Positions 1 to 9,640 of a DNA stretch of 64,000 nucleotides are shown here, one piece after another; position 1 is the stretch's first letter, and every line of letters begins with the position of its first letter. The stretch spans positions 279,395 through 343,394 of the forward strand of contig NZ_JACVTO010000003.1 in NCBI RefSeq assembly GCF_016518545.1. The letters run 5' to 3'. The notes below the pieces were generated by a model. That model made no database searches. It worked only from the letters and a program-made list of their open reading frames with translations, and had not been told where the DNA came from. The DNA comes from Pseudomonas sp. S30 (GTDB lineage: Bacteria > Pseudomonadota > Gammaproteobacteria > Pseudomonadales > Pseudomonadaceae). The position numbers were made by a program, and so were the translations under genes.

Positions 1-11
1 CGTACCCGCCA

Positions 12-734
12 TCAGCCTTGGGCGGAAGTGCCCGAAGAGGCCGGCGTGTCGCTGCTGGCCGACGCAGCACTGGAAGGCGCTGCGGCAGAGGTGGCCGCGG
101 GCTTTTTCGCGGCCGGCTTGCGGGCCACAGCGGGTTTGGCAGCAGCCTTGGCGGCGGGTTTGGCAGCGGTCGCGGGCTTGGCGGACGTGGCCTTGGTGGT
201 GCTGGCCTTGGCGGTGCTGGCCTTGCTCGCCGGTTTGGCGGCCGCGGTTTTCGCCGGCGCCTTGGCCGGGGCCTTGCTCAGCGGTTTGGCCGCGCTTCGG
301 GCCGAGGATGCCTTGGTGGAAGACGCCTTGCTCGAGGTACCGGTTTCACCCGTGAGTTTCTCGATCTGCCGGGCAAGGTGCTCGACCTGCTCGTGCAGCG
401 CCTTGATCTCGTTGCGGCTGGGCACGCCCAGGCGCGAGATGGCACCGTTCAGGCGCTTGTCGAACGCCTCTTCCAGTTCGCTCCACTTGCCCAGCGCACG
501 GTCCTTGACGTCGGACACCCGGGACGTGCCGGCCGACTTGGCCGCACCGGCATCCTTCTTGGCCTGCTTCTCGGCCTTTTCGCCATCCTTGACCAGAGAA
601 TCGAACAGCTTGGGGCCGTCCTGATCGATCTTCGAATAGATGCCCAGGCCCGCCAGCCAGATCTTGCGCGAGTACTTCTCGACGCCGCCGATCCAGGAAC
701 TGCCTGCCTTTTCGGTGCTTTTCTTGCCAGCCAT
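12..734 (-). CDS. phaF: Polyhydroxyalkanoate granule-associated phasin PhaF
   Basis: A 240-residue phasin that coats medium-chain PHA granules and, through a histone-like tail, is thought to tie granules to the nucleoid. The N-terminal ~100 residues are the phasin domain (SRKIWLAGLGIYSK, then a charged helical stretch). A short heptad segment (ALHEQVEHLARQIEKL) follows, suited to oligomerisation. From about residue 140 the protein is almost entirely Ala/Lys/Pro repeats of the AKPAA type, as in histone H1. The ATG at 734 is chosen over an upstream frame start because GAGGAGAG lies just before it and the MAGKK start is typical of the family. It is the leftmost gene; the other pha genes would lie off the left edge. 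Confidence 0.93.
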   Translation of the reverse strand: MAGKKSTEKAGSSWIGGVEKYSRKIWLAGLGIYSKIDQDGPKLFDSLVKDGEKAEKQAKKDAGAAKSAGTSRVSDVKDRALGKWSELEEAFDKRLNGAISRLGVPSRNEIKALHEQVEHLARQIEKLTGETGTSSKASSTKASSARSAAKPLSKAPAKAPAKTAAAKPASKASTAKASTTKATSAKPATAAKPAAKAAAKPAVARKPAAKKPAATSAAAPSSAASASSDTPASSGTSAQG

Positions 735-969
735 CCTGCTCTCCTCGATGGTATGCACGACATGCCCGAGCAACCGATGCGCTGTTCGAGCGTGATGGAC
801 AACGCTTCAACGTCAGGTGTAGACGCTAAGCGCACGCGATTCAAGGCAGCGGGGGCTCGGTAGCGAACGCCCGCGTGCGTCCCTCGACGCGCAAGACCAC
901 TGTAGAGGCAGAAATTAGAATGCTCACCCTAGCCGCTGTCTGAAACGAGCGCCTAGAGCCCAGGGCAGT
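735..969. other. Intergenic region upstream of phaF
   Basis: About 235 bases between phaF and the next minus-strand gene. It should hold the phaF promoter. I see no convincing -35/-10 pair, operator palindrome or small gene. Confidence 0.4.
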
Positions 970-1245
970 TCACACCAGCGTCTTGTCCAGCGCCCGTTCG
1001 ATCTCGCCCTTGATGGTGCCGCTCATCATCGACAGCATCATGCCCAGCTTGAGGTCGATGCGGATGCTGTCCTCGCCGATCAGCACGCTGCCCTTGGCGC
1101 CACTGCGCGCCACATCGACCCGGTCGCCGTCCCAGGTGGCCTTCAGGTCGTACTCGCGCGACAGCCGCTCGACCAGGGCCTGGGCCTTGGCCCGGGCGGC
1201 TTCGCGGCCAAGGGAATGTTTGCGTTCGACGCTGATCTGAGTCAT
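970..1245 (-). CDS. Polyhydroxyalkanoic acid system family protein
   Basis: A 91-residue protein of the small family found next to pha genes in pseudomonads. It begins MTQISVERKHSLG and continues through a basic helical part (REAARAKAQALVERLSREY) into a beta-rich half that ends IERALDKTLV. Its role is unknown; the family is defined mainly by its position beside PHA genes. The ATG at 1245 is preferred to the longer in-frame extension because homologues start with MTQI-like sequence. It lies divergent to ubiE, with about 120 bases between them. Confidence 0.82.
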   Translation of the reverse strand: MTQISVERKHSLGREAARAKAQALVERLSREYDLKATWDGDRVDVARSGAKGSVLIGEDSIRIDLKLGMMLSMMSGTIKGEIERALDKTLV

Positions 1246-1369
1246 GCGGGGTATCCAGGCAATTGAGACATGATCGGCATTATGCCCGCCCGTGCCAGCG
1301 GGTTCACCCCGCCAAGACAAATCCGCCGGTTCACCCTAGAATGGCGGTACTTTTTCCCGGTGAAGCGAT

Positions 1370-2140
1370 ATGAACGACCAGCGCAAAGGCGATTCCGCCG
1401 AACCCACCACCCATTTCGGCTATCAGGACGTTCCCGAGAGCCAGAAAGCCAAGAAGGTCGCCGAGGTCTTCCACTCCGTGGCCGCCAAGTACGACCTGAT
1501 GAACGACGTGCTCTCCGGTGGCATGCACCGCCTGTGGAAGCGCTTCACCATCGAGTTGTCCGGCGTGCGCCCGGGCAACCGCGTGCTCGACATCGCCGGC
1601 GGCACGGGCGATCTGGCCGCCAAGTTCTCGCGCCTGGTCGGCCCCACCGGCCAGGTGGTGCTGGCCGACATCAACGAGTCGATGCTCAAGGTCGGCCGTG
1701 ACCGCCTGCTCGACCGCGGCGTGGCCGGCAACATCGAGTTCGTCCAGGCCGACGCCGAGAAGCTGCCCTTTCCAGACAACCATTTCGACTGCGTGACCAT
1801 CGCCTTCGGCCTGCGCAACGTCACCCACAAGGAAGATGCCATCCGCTCCATGCTGCGGGTGCTCAAGCCGGGCGGGCGCCTGCTGGTGCTGGAGTTCTCC
1901 AAGCCCACCAACAAGCTGATGTCGCGGGCCTACGACGCCTATTCCTTCGCCTTCATGCCGCTGGCCGGCAAGCTGATCACCAACGACTCGGAAAGCTACC
2001 GCTACCTGGCCGAATCGATCCGCATGCACCCCGACCAGGAAACCCTCAAGAGCATGATGGTCGCCGCCGGTTTCGACCGCGTCACCTACCACAACATGAC
2101 CAGCGGCATCGTCGCCCTGCACCGGGGGATCAAGCCCTGA
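1370..2140 (+). CDS. ubiE: Ubiquinone/menaquinone biosynthesis C-methyltransferase UbiE
   Basis: SAM-dependent C-methylation of the benzoquinol ring in ubiquinone synthesis. The 256-residue length and sequence are typical. The SAM-binding motif VLDIAGGTG is at residues 72-80, with family signatures [17 protein letters not shown] near 41-57 and [10 protein letters not shown] in the second half. The stop codon overlaps the ubiJ start by one base (TGATG), so translation of ubiE, ubiJ and ubiB is probably coupled. Confidence 0.97.
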   Translation: MNDQRKGDSAEPTTHFGYQDVPESQKAKKVAEVFHSVAAKYDLMNDVLSGGMHRLWKRFTIELSGVRPGNRVLDIAGGTGDLAAKFSRLVGPTGQVVLADINESMLKVGRDRLLDRGVAGNIEFVQADAEKLPFPDNHFDCVTIAFGLRNVTHKEDAIRSMLRVLKPGGRLLVLEFSKPTNKLMSRAYDAYSFAFMPLAGKLITNDSESYRYLAESIRMHPDQETLKSMMVAAGFDRVTYHNMTSGIVALHRGIKP

Positions 2141-2763
2141 TGCTCCTGGCCGGCCTGCTCGCCAGCGTCGAGCACGGGCTCAACCGCGTGCTGCGCCTGG
2201 ACAGCACGGCACTACCGCGCCTGGGCGCGCTCGAAGGCAAGGTGATCGCCATCGACTGCCGCCAGCCGGCCCTGCAACTGTTCATCCTGCCCGACGACGA
2301 GGGCCTGATGCTGGCCGCGCACTGGGAGGGCGAGGTGCACTGCACCCTGCGCGCCCCTGCCGCGAGCCTGGTGCAGTTGGCCCTGGCCAGGGACAAGACC
2401 GCCGTGCTGCACAGCCCCCAGGTGCAATTGCATGGCGACAGCGCCGTGCTGCTCGACCTGGTCGGCGTGCTGCAGGACCTGGAACTGGACTGGGAGTACG
2501 AACTGTCCCGCTGGCTCGGCCCGGTGCCCACCGCGCTGCTGGCCGGTCACCTGCGCCAGCGCACGCAATGGACCCGCCAGGGCCTGACGCGCTTCGGCCA
2601 GAACCTGTCCGAGTACCTGGCCGAAGAGGCCCGTACGCTGGTCGGCCAGCGCGAAGCCGAGGCCGCGTTCAGCGAGCTGGACGCCCTGAAGATCGATATC
2701 GAACGTCTCGAGGCGCGCATCCGCCGCCTTTCCTCCACTCCTGATTCCAGCGATATCGCATGA
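2140..2763 (+). CDS. ubiJ: Ubiquinone biosynthesis accessory factor UbiJ (SCP2 domain)
   Basis: A 207-residue protein with an N-terminal SCP2-like lipid-binding fold and a C-terminal coiled coil ([16 protein letters not shown]). UbiJ is a non-catalytic part of the aerobic ubiquinone synthesis complex and is thought to hold hydrophobic intermediates. Identification rests on its place between ubiE and ubiB, its length and the SCP2-type N-terminus. The start overlaps the ubiE stop and the end overlaps the ubiB start (ATGA). Confidence 0.93.
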   Translation: MLLAGLLASVEHGLNRVLRLDSTALPRLGALEGKVIAIDCRQPALQLFILPDDEGLMLAAHWEGEVHCTLRAPAASLVQLALARDKTAVLHSPQVQLHGDSAVLLDLVGVLQDLELDWEYELSRWLGPVPTALLAGHLRQRTQWTRQGLTRFGQNLSEYLAEEARTLVGQREAEAAFSELDALKIDIERLEARIRRLSSTPDSSDIA

Positions 2764-4370
2764 AGCTGCTCGCCGTTCGCCGTCTGTTGCGCATCCAGCG
2801 CGTCGTGATCCGCTACCGCCTCGATGACCTGCTGTTCGACCTGCCCCTGCCCTGGTGGCTGCTCAGCCTGCGCCTGCTGCTGCCGTGGCGCTGGCTGCCG
2901 CGCAAGCGCAGCGCGCTCAGCCGGGGCGCACGCCTGCGCCTGGCGTTGCAGGACCTGGGGCCGATCTTCATCAAGTTCGGCCAGTTGCTGTCCACCCGCC
3001 GCGACCTGCTGCCCACCGACGTCGCCGACGAGCTGATGCTGCTGCAGGACCGGGTCCCGCCGTTCGATCCGCAGCGAGCCGTGGCGCTGATCGAAGCGCA
3101 GCTGGGGGCCAAGGTCGGCGAGGTGTTCAGCCGTTTCGACGTCGAGCCGCTGGCTTCGGCCTCGGTGGCCCAGGTGCATGCCGCGCGGCTCAAGAGCGGC
3201 GAGGAAGTGGTGGTCAAGGTGGTGCGTCCCGGCCTCAAGCCGGTGATCGCCCAGGACCTGGCCTGGCTGTTCCTGATCGCCAAGGGCGCCGAGCGCATTT
3301 CCGCCGATGCCCGTCGCCTGCACCCGGTCGAGGTGGTCGGCGACTACGAGAAAACCATTTACGACGAGCTCGACCTGCTGCGCGAGGCGGCCAACGCCAG
3401 CCAGCTGCGGCGCAACTTCGAAGGCTCGGACCTGATGTACGTGCCCCAGGTGTACTGGGATTTCTGCCGCCCGAAAGTGCTGGTGATGGAGCGTATCTAC
3501 GGCGTGCCGGTCACCGACATGGCCACCCTGGCCGACCAGCGCACCGACATGAAGGCCCTGGCCGAGCGCGGCGTGGAGGTGTTCTTCACCCAGGTGTTCC
3601 GTGACAGCTTCTTCCACGCCGACATGCACCCGGGCAACATCTTCGTCAGCACCGTCAAGCCCTGGAGCCCGCAGTACATCGCCATCGACTGCGGCATCGT
3701 CGGCAGCCTCACCGACGAGGACCAGGACTACCTGGCGCGCAACCTCATCGCCTTCTTCAAGCGCGACTATCGCCGCGTGGCGCAGTTGCACATCGATTCG
3801 GGCTGGGTGCCGGCCAATACCAAGGTCAATGAGTTCGAGGCGGCGATCCGCACCGTCTGCGAGCCGATCTTCGAAAAACCGTTAAAGGATATTTCCTTCG
3901 GCCAGGTGCTGATGCGCCTGTTCCAGACGGCGCGGCGCTTCAACATGGAGGTGCAGCCACAGCTGGTCCTGCTGCAGAAGACCTTGCTCAACATCGAAGG
4001 CCTGGGCCGCCAGCTGTACCCCGAGCTGGACCTGTGGAGCACCGCCAAGCCGTACCTGGAGCGCTGGATGCGCGAGCGCATGAGCCCCAAGGCGGTGCTG
4101 GGCAACCTGTACAGCCAGGCCGAGCAACTGCCCCACCTGGCCGACATGACCCGCGACCTGCTGGAGCGCCTGTCGCAACCGCACCTGCACAATTCGCAAC
4201 TGCCCGAGCGCCAGCAGCGCGGCGATCGCTGGGCGCTGCGCCTGCTCGGTGCCGGCCTGCTGGCCGGTGGTGCGACCCTCGCCGCCGGCGCGGCCAGCCT
4301 CAGCGCACCGGCCGCATGGCCCGCCTGGCTGATGCTCGCTGCCGGGTTGTACCTGGTCGTGCGCCGATAG
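2760..4370 (+). CDS. ubiB: Ubiquinone biosynthesis regulatory kinase-like protein UbiB
   Basis: A 536-residue member of the ABC1/ADCK/UbiB atypical kinase-like family needed for ubiquinone synthesis, probably acting as a membrane-bound ATPase rather than a classical kinase. Visible signatures are the KxGQ motif ([11 protein letters not shown], ~residue 75), the Ala-rich nucleotide loop ([10 protein letters not shown]), the [10 protein letters not shown] catalytic segment and the IDCGIVG metal-binding segment. Two hydrophobic helices close the C-terminus. ATGA overlap with ubiJ marks one transcription unit. Confidence 0.96.
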   Translation: MKLLAVRRLLRIQRVVIRYRLDDLLFDLPLPWWLLSLRLLLPWRWLPRKRSALSRGARLRLALQDLGPIFIKFGQLLSTRRDLLPTDVADELMLLQDRVPPFDPQRAVALIEAQLGAKVGEVFSRFDVEPLASASVAQVHAARLKSGEEVVVKVVRPGLKPVIAQDLAWLFLIAKGAERISADARRLHPVEVVGDYEKTIYDELDLLREAANASQLRRNFEGSDLMYVPQVYWDFCRPKVLVMERIYGVPVTDMATLADQRTDMKALAERGVEVFFTQVFRDSFFHADMHPGNIFVSTVKPWSPQYIAIDCGIVGSLTDEDQDYLARNLIAFFKRDYRRVAQLHIDSGWVPANTKVNEFEAAIRTVCEPIFEKPLKDISFGQVLMRLFQTARRFNMEVQPQLVLLQKTLLNIEGLGRQLYPELDLWSTAKPYLERWMRERMSPKAVLGNLYSQAEQLPHLADMTRDLLERLSQPHLHNSQLPERQQRGDRWALRLLGAGLLAGGATLAAGAASLSAPAAWPAWLMLAAGLYLVVRR

Positions 4371-4405
4371 CCAGGCGCGCGGCTGGCTGGCACACTAGCG
4401 GCAAT

Positions 4406-4428
4406 GGACCCGGTATGGGAGCGGGTCC
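4406..4428 (+). other. Short hairpin between ubiB and hisI
   Basis: Perfect 7-bp arms (GGACCCG and CGGGTCC) around a 9-base loop, just upstream of the hisI start and with no T-run. It may mark the boundary between the ubi and his transcripts, but it is not a clear terminator. Confidence 0.35.
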
Positions 4429-4443
4429 GAGTGGGAGTCGACG

Positions 4444-4836
4444 ATGAAAGACTGGCTGGACGAGATCAAGTGGAACAGCGATGGCCTGGTACCGGCGATC
4501 GCCCAGGACCACAAGACCGGGCGCGTATTGATGATGGCCTGGATGAACCGGGAAGCCCTGGCCCTCACCGCCGCCGAGCATCGCGCCATCTACTGGTCAC
4601 GTTCGCGCGGCAAACTGTGGCGCAAGGGCGAAGAATCGGGCCACGTGCAGACGCTGCACGAACTGCGCCTGGACTGCGACGCCGACGTGGTCATCCTCAT
4701 GGTCGAGCAGTTGGGGCACATCGCCTGCCATACCGGCCGTGAAAGCTGCTTCTATCGCGTCTTCGAAGACGGCCAATGGAAAATCGTCGATCCGGTTCTC
4801 AAGGACCCGGACGCCATCTACAACGCAGGACACTGA
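4444..4836 (+). CDS. hisI: Phosphoribosyl-AMP cyclohydrolase HisI
   Basis: Third step of histidine synthesis: opens the adenine ring of phosphoribosyl-AMP. The 130-residue stand-alone form is the Pseudomonas arrangement, not the HisIE fusion of enterics. Metal-binding motifs are present: [10 protein letters not shown] with the Asp and Cys ligands, and [10 protein letters not shown]. hisE follows two bases later, so the two steps are co-expressed as separate polypeptides. Confidence 0.96.
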   Translation: MKDWLDEIKWNSDGLVPAIAQDHKTGRVLMMAWMNREALALTAAEHRAIYWSRSRGKLWRKGEESGHVQTLHELRLDCDADVVILMVEQLGHIACHTGRESCFYRVFEDGQWKIVDPVLKDPDAIYNAGH

Positions 4837-4838
4837 AC

Positions 4839-5174
4839 ATGAGCGACACGCTTGACCGCCTCGCCGAGGTGCTCGAACAGCGCAAGCAGGCGGCACCCGA
4901 CAGCTCCTACGTGGCCAGCCTGTACCACAAGGGCCTGAACAAGATTCTGGAAAAGCTCGGCGAGGAGTCGATCGAAACCATCATCGCCGCCAAGGACGCC
5001 GCCAACAGCCACGATTGCCGCGATGTCATCTACGAGACCGCCGACCTGTGGTTCCATAGCCTGGTGATGCTCAGCGCACTGGGCCAGCATCCGCAGGCGG
5101 TGCTGGACGAACTGGATCGCCGCTTCGGCTTGTCCGGGCACGACGAGAAGGCCGCGCGCCAGCCGTCCGCCTGA
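4839..5174 (+). CDS. hisE: Phosphoribosyl-ATP pyrophosphatase HisE
   Basis: Second step of histidine synthesis: removes pyrophosphate from phosphoribosyl-ATP. It has 111 residues with the all-alpha MazG-like signature ([15 protein letters not shown], then [13 protein letters not shown]). The ATG at 4839 lies two bases after the hisI stop and gives the expected N-terminus [12 protein letters not shown]. The longer in-frame extension would run through hisI. Confidence 0.96.
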   Translation: MSDTLDRLAEVLEQRKQAAPDSSYVASLYHKGLNKILEKLGEESIETIIAAKDAANSHDCRDVIYETADLWFHSLVMLSALGQHPQAVLDELDRRFGLSGHDEKAARQPSA

Positions 5175-5262
5175 TCCCGGCCGCAGCGCTGCGCTGCAAG
5201 CCTGTCAGCGGTGAGCGCGCGCAGCGGCGCTGCCCGACACATACATTTTCAGGAGCACGAAC

Positions 5263-5586
5263 ATGGGTATTTTTGACTGGAAACACTGGATCGTCCTGCT
5301 GGTGGTGGTGGTGCTGGTCTTCGGCACCAAGAAGCTCAAGAACTTCGGCAGCGACCTGGGCGAGTCCATCAAGGGCTTTCGCAAGGCCATGAACGAGGAG
5401 GAGCACAAGCCGGCCGAGCCGACCACGCCACCGCCCGTCCAGCCTACCGTGCAACCCCCGGTGCAGCCACCGGTACAGCCCTCCGTGCAGCCGGCCCAGC
5501 AGCCCCACGGCACGGCGCCGCTGCACACGCCGCAGACCTTCGAGGGCCAGGCGCAGCCGGTCCAAGAACCTCAGCGCAAAGACTGA
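5263..5586 (+). CDS. tatA: Sec-independent protein translocase subunit TatA
   Basis: Pore-forming subunit of the twin-arginine translocase for folded proteins in the inner membrane. At 107 residues it has one N-terminal transmembrane helix ([13 protein letters not shown]), the FGTKKL hinge and an amphipathic helix. The C-terminal half is unusual: a run of VQPP/VQPT units between about residues 56 and 84, which makes the protein longer than a minimal TatA. tatB starts three bases after the stop. Confidence 0.95.
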   Translation: MGIFDWKHWIVLLVVVVLVFGTKKLKNFGSDLGESIKGFRKAMNEEEHKPAEPTTPPPVQPTVQPPVQPPVQPSVQPAQQPHGTAPLHTPQTFEGQAQPVQEPQRKD

Positions 5587-5589
5587 GCC

Positions 5590-5973
5590 ATGTTCGGTAT
5601 CAGCTTCAGCGAGCTGCTGCTCGTCGGTCTGGTCGCCCTGCTGGTGCTCGGTCCCGAGCGCCTGCCCGGCGCGGCGCGCACGGCAGGGCTGTGGATAGGC
5701 CGGCTCAAGCGCAGCTTCAACAGCATCAAGATGGAGGTCGAGCGCGAAATCGGCGCCGACGATATCCGCCGCCAGCTGCACAACGAGCACATCTTGCGCA
5801 TGGAAGAGGAAGCCAAGCGCATCCTCGACCCGCAGCGGGCGAACGCCTCGCCCACACCCGCCACCCCGGCCTCGCCGTCGGGCAGTGACGTTCCGGCACC
5901 TGCCGCCGACACCTCCGCCACCCCAGCGGCTCCGACCACCGCCGAGCCGCCGCAGCCACCCCGAGCGCCATGA
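5590..5973 (+). CDS. tatB: Sec-independent protein translocase subunit TatB
   Basis: Substrate-receptor partner of TatC. 127 residues: N-terminal [26 protein letters not shown] is the TatB transmembrane and hinge signature, followed by a long amphipathic helix with the sequence [17 protein letters not shown]. The tail is Ala/Pro/Thr-rich. It overlaps tatC by four bases (ATGA). Confidence 0.95.
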   Translation: MFGISFSELLLVGLVALLVLGPERLPGAARTAGLWIGRLKRSFNSIKMEVEREIGADDIRRQLHNEHILRMEEEAKRILDPQRANASPTPATPASPSGSDVPAPAADTSATPAAPTTAEPPQPPRAP

Positions 5974-6761
5974 GCCAGACCCCGGAACATGACCAGCCGA
6001 TGCCGCTGGTTTCGCACCTGACCGAACTGCGTACCCGCCTGCTGCGCTGCGTCGCGGTCATTTTCCTGATCTTCGCCGGGCTGTTCTCCTTCGCCCAGCA
6101 GATCTACACCCTGGTCTCGGCGCCGCTGCGCGAGCACCTGCCGGCCAACGCAACGATGATCGCCACCGACGTGGCCTCGCCGTTCCTCACGCCGTTCAAG
6201 CTGACCATGATCGTGTCACTGTTCCTGGCCATCCCGGTCATCCTGCAACAGGTGTGGGGGTTCATCGCGCCAGGGTTGTATCGGCATGAAAAGCGCATCG
6301 CCATTCCCCTGCTGGTGTCGAGCATCATCCTGTTCTATGCCGGCATGGCCTTCGCTTACTTCCTGGTGTTTCCGCTGATCTTCGGCTTCTTCGCCAAAGC
6401 CACGCCGGAGGGCGTGTCGATGATGACCGACATCGCCAGCTACCTCGATTTCGTCATGACCCTGTTCTTCGCCTTCGGCGTGGCCTTCGAAATCCCGGTG
6501 GCGGTGGTCCTGCTGGTGTGGATCGGCGTGGTCGACGTCAAGTACCTGAAGAAGATCCGTCCCTACGTGATCATCGGCTGCTTCGTGGTCGGCATGATCC
6601 TCACCCCGCCGGACATCTTCTCCCAGACCCTGCTGGCGGTGCCCATGTGGCTGCTGTTCGAGATCGGCGTGCTGTGTGGCGGGTTGATCCGCAAGCGCAG
6701 CCACGAACCGCAAGACACCGCGAACGACCACGACGACCAGCCACCAGCGACCCGCGCGTGA
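5970..6761 (+). CDS. tatC: Sec-independent protein translocase subunit TatC
   Basis: Core twin-arginine signal-peptide receptor: 263 residues with six predicted membrane helices. Conserved pieces are the N-terminal [28 protein letters not shown] after helix 2, and [20 protein letters not shown] before helix 4. It ends overlapping the GTG start of rsmE, so tatABC-rsmE probably forms one transcript. Confidence 0.97.
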   Translation: MSQTPEHDQPMPLVSHLTELRTRLLRCVAVIFLIFAGLFSFAQQIYTLVSAPLREHLPANATMIATDVASPFLTPFKLTMIVSLFLAIPVILQQVWGFIAPGLYRHEKRIAIPLLVSSIILFYAGMAFAYFLVFPLIFGFFAKATPEGVSMMTDIASYLDFVMTLFFAFGVAFEIPVAVVLLVWIGVVDVKYLKKIRPYVIIGCFVVGMILTPPDIFSQTLLAVPMWLLFEIGVLCGGLIRKRSHEPQDTANDHDDQPPATRA

Positions 6762-7465
6762 ACCTGCTGCTGCTCGAAGAGGCCGATTTCGTCGCGGCCG
6801 ACCGCGTGGTGCTCGGCGACCGACGCCTGACCCACATGCAGCAGATCCACCGCGTGGCGGTGGGTGATCGCCTGCGGGTCGGGTGCATCGACGGCCTGAT
6901 GGGACAGGCCGAAGTGCTGAGCCTGACGGCGGCCCACGCCGAGCTGAGGGTGGCGTTCGACCAGCCGCCGCCGGCCAAGCTGCCGCTCACCCTGGTGCTG
7001 GCCGTGCCGCGCCCGAAGATGCTGCGCCGGCTGTTCCAGACCATCGCCACCCTCGGCGTGCCGCGCCTGATCCTGATCAACAGCTACAAGGTCGAGAAGA
7101 GTTTCTGGCAGACCCCCTTCCTGCACCCGGACAGCATCCGCGAAAACCTGATCCTGGGCCTGGAGCAGGCCCGCGACACGGTGTTGCCGGACATCGTCAT
7201 CGAGAAGCGCTTCAAGCCTTTCGTCGAAGACCGCCTGCCGGCCATCGCTGCCGGCACCCTGGGCCTGGTCGGCCATCCCGGGCCGTACCCGGCCTGCCCG
7301 CGTGCCGTGGCGACGCCGGTGACCCTGGCGATCGGCCCGGAGGGTGGCTGGATCCCCTATGAAGTGGATCTGCTGGCCAAGGCCGGGTTGGCACCGGTCC
7401 AGCTCGGCGAGCGCATCCTGCGGGTCGAAACCGCCGTGACCGCCCTGCTATCCCGTATCTTCTGA
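6758..7465 (+). CDS. rsmE: 16S rRNA (uracil(1498)-N(3))-methyltransferase RsmE
   Basis: Methylates U1498 in the decoding region of 16S rRNA; SPOUT-class knotted methyltransferase with an N-terminal PUA-like domain. The GTG at 6758 overlaps the tatC stop and gives 235 residues, the usual size; an ATG-initiated longer form would lie inside tatC. The C-terminal knot motifs are LAIGPEGGW and [17 protein letters not shown]. Confidence 0.93.
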   Translation: MNLLLLEEADFVAADRVVLGDRRLTHMQQIHRVAVGDRLRVGCIDGLMGQAEVLSLTAAHAELRVAFDQPPPAKLPLTLVLAVPRPKMLRRLFQTIATLGVPRLILINSYKVEKSFWQTPFLHPDSIRENLILGLEQARDTVLPDIVIEKRFKPFVEDRLPAIAAGTLGLVGHPGPYPACPRAVATPVTLAIGPEGGWIPYEVDLLAKAGLAPVQLGERILRVETAVTALLSRIF

Positions 7466-7572
7466 CTGGCCAGTCGCTGGAATAAATCGTCAAGTTTCTC
7501 CCGCATTGGCCGATGGGCTAGACAACGCCAATAACAACCCAGGCAGGGTCCCGTGTCCAGTTGGAGGACGTC

Positions 7573-9489
7573 ATGTTCGCAAAGGTTGCCCAATCGCTGG
7601 GAAACATCAGTGTCAGCCGCAAGCTCACTGCGGGCTTCGGCCTGGTCCTGCTCCTGACCCTGGCCATCGCCGCCACCGGCTGGCGCGGCATGGACAGCGT
7701 GATCGACCGTGGCGACAAGCTCGGCAACATCTCGCTCATCCTGGCCAACGCCCAGGACCTGCGCATCGCTCGCCAACGCTACGACCGTGAGCGCGACGAC
7801 GCCTCGGCCGGCCTGCTGCAGAAATCCATCGATCAGCTCAGTGACCAGGTCGAGAAGATGGCCAAGCGCATCGAGCAGCCGGCAGACCAGCAGCGCCTGG
7901 AGCAGCAACGCCAGGCGCTGGTCGAATACCGCAAGGCCCAGGCCGATCTCATCCAGGCCGAACAACGCCGTCAGGCCGCCAGAGGCATGCTCGGCGACAG
8001 CGCCGACAAGGCCGCCGCGCTGATCGATCAGGTGCAGCAGCGCCTGCTCCAGGGCGGCGACATCAACCAGTACCAGCACATCGTGCAGGCCAGCGCGCTG
8101 CTGCAACAGGCCCGCTTCCAGGTACGCGGCTACACCTACAGCGGCAAAGCCGAGTTCCAGCAGACCGCCTTGCAGGCCATCGACCAGTCACTGGCGGTGC
8201 TCAAGGCCCTGCCGGCACAGGTAGCCCCCGAATACGCCGCCAGCATCGATGACTCGGCCACGGCCATGGCGGCGTATCGCGATGCGGTGAACCAGGTGGG
8301 CGTGGCCCAGGAAGCGGCGAACCAGGCCTTGCAGCGCATGCTCACCCAGGACCGGTCGATCAGCGACATCGGCCAGCAGATGACCGCCTCGCAGACCCTG
8401 GTGCGTGACGAAGGCGCCCGCCAGGCCAAGGCCTTGCTGGGCCTGGCCACCGTACTGGCGTTGCTGCTGGGCCTGATCGCCGCCGTGGCCATCACCCGGC
8501 AGATCGTCGCGCCGCTGCGTCGCACGCTGGCGGCGGCCGAGCGCGTGGCCAGCGGCGACCTCGCCGTCGAAGCGCCAGTGCAGCGCCGTGACGAGCTGGG
8601 CCAGTTGCAAGCCAGCATGCAGCGCATGACCCAGGGCCTGCGCGAACTGATCGGCGGCATAGGGGATGGGGTGACGCAGATCGCCAGCGCCGCCGAACAG
8701 TTGTCGGCGGTGACCGGGCAGACCAGCGCCGGGGTCAACAATCAGAAGGTGGAGACCGACCAGGTGGCCACCGCCATGAACGAAATGACCGCCACCGTGC
8801 AGGACGTGGCGCGCAATGCCGAGCAGGCCTCCGAGGCGGCGATGATGGCCGATCAGCAGGCCCGCGAGGGCGACCGGGTAGTGGCCGAGGCCATCGCCCA
8901 GATCGAACGGCTGGCCGTCGAGGTGGGGCACTCCAGCGAGGCGATGGGGCAACTGCGCACCGAGAGCGACAAGATCGGCAGCGTGCTCGACGTGATCAAG
9001 GCCGTGGCCCAGCAGACCAACCTGCTGGCGCTCAACGCCGCCATCGAGGCAGCGCGCGCCGGCGAAGCCGGGCGTGGATTCGCCGTGGTCGCCGACGAAG
9101 TGCGCAGCCTGGCCCAGCGCACCCAGCAGTCCACCGAGGAAATCGAAGAGCTGATCGCCGGCCTGCAAAGCGGCACACAGCGGGCGTCCAGCGTGATGGA
9201 CAGCAGTCGCACCCTGACCGACAGCAGCGTCGAGCTGACCCGGCGAGTCGGCACCTCGCTGGAAACCATCACCCGTACCGTGTCGACCATCCAGTCGATG
9301 AACCAGCAGATCGCCACGGCGGCCGAGCAGCAGAGCGCGGTGGCCGAGGAGATCAACCGCAGCGTGATGAACGTGCGGGACATTTCCGACCAGACCTCGG
9401 CGGCCAGCGAGGAAACGGCCAGCTCCAGCGTCGAGCTGGCGCGCCTGGGGACGCACCTGCAAGGGCTGGTGGCACGGTTCAGGCTGTGA
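7573..9489 (+). CDS. Methyl-accepting chemotaxis protein with large periplasmic sensor (McpQ-like)
   Basis: A 638-residue transmembrane chemoreceptor. Membrane helix 1 is at about residues 18-36. A ~250-residue helical periplasmic sensor follows that looks like a helical bimodular (HBM) domain. Helix 2 ([20 protein letters not shown]) leads into HAMP and then a cytoplasmic signalling domain with the hairpin tip [25 protein letters not shown] before the ATG at 7573 fixes the start. In P. putida KT2440 the receptor at this locus is McpQ, reported to sense citrate; the ligand here is inferred from position only. Confidence 0.88.
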   Translation: MFAKVAQSLGNISVSRKLTAGFGLVLLLTLAIAATGWRGMDSVIDRGDKLGNISLILANAQDLRIARQRYDRERDDASAGLLQKSIDQLSDQVEKMAKRIEQPADQQRLEQQRQALVEYRKAQADLIQAEQRRQAARGMLGDSADKAAALIDQVQQRLLQGGDINQYQHIVQASALLQQARFQVRGYTYSGKAEFQQTALQAIDQSLAVLKALPAQVAPEYAASIDDSATAMAAYRDAVNQVGVAQEAANQALQRMLTQDRSISDIGQQMTASQTLVRDEGARQAKALLGLATVLALLLGLIAAVAITRQIVAPLRRTLAAAERVASGDLAVEAPVQRRDELGQLQASMQRMTQGLRELIGGIGDGVTQIASAAEQLSAVTGQTSAGVNNQKVETDQVATAMNEMTATVQDVARNAEQASEAAMMADQQAREGDRVVAEAIAQIERLAVEVGHSSEAMGQLRTESDKIGSVLDVIKAVAQQTNLLALNAAIEAARAGEAGRGFAVVADEVRSLAQRTQQSTEEIEELIAGLQSGTQRASSVMDSSRTLTDSSVELTRRVGTSLETITRTVSTIQSMNQQIATAAEQQSAVAEEINRSVMNVRDISDQTSAASEETASSSVELARLGTHLQGLVARFRL

Positions 9490-9640
9490 AACGCAGCGCC
9501 TAGGAAGCTTCACGCTGCACTAGAGGACTTTTCCCACGCCAATCACAGGTCGAGTCCCACGAGCCTCCTGCCGATGAGCAGAAGAGCCATACTGGCAAAT
9601 GACCAGCATGGCCTTTCTCTCATATGGACGGAGACTCGCC

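Noticed and set aside
18..863. Long open frames antisense to phaF
   Set aside because: They arise from the Ala/Lys-rich repeat read in other frames at high G+C; no ribosome site and low-complexity products.
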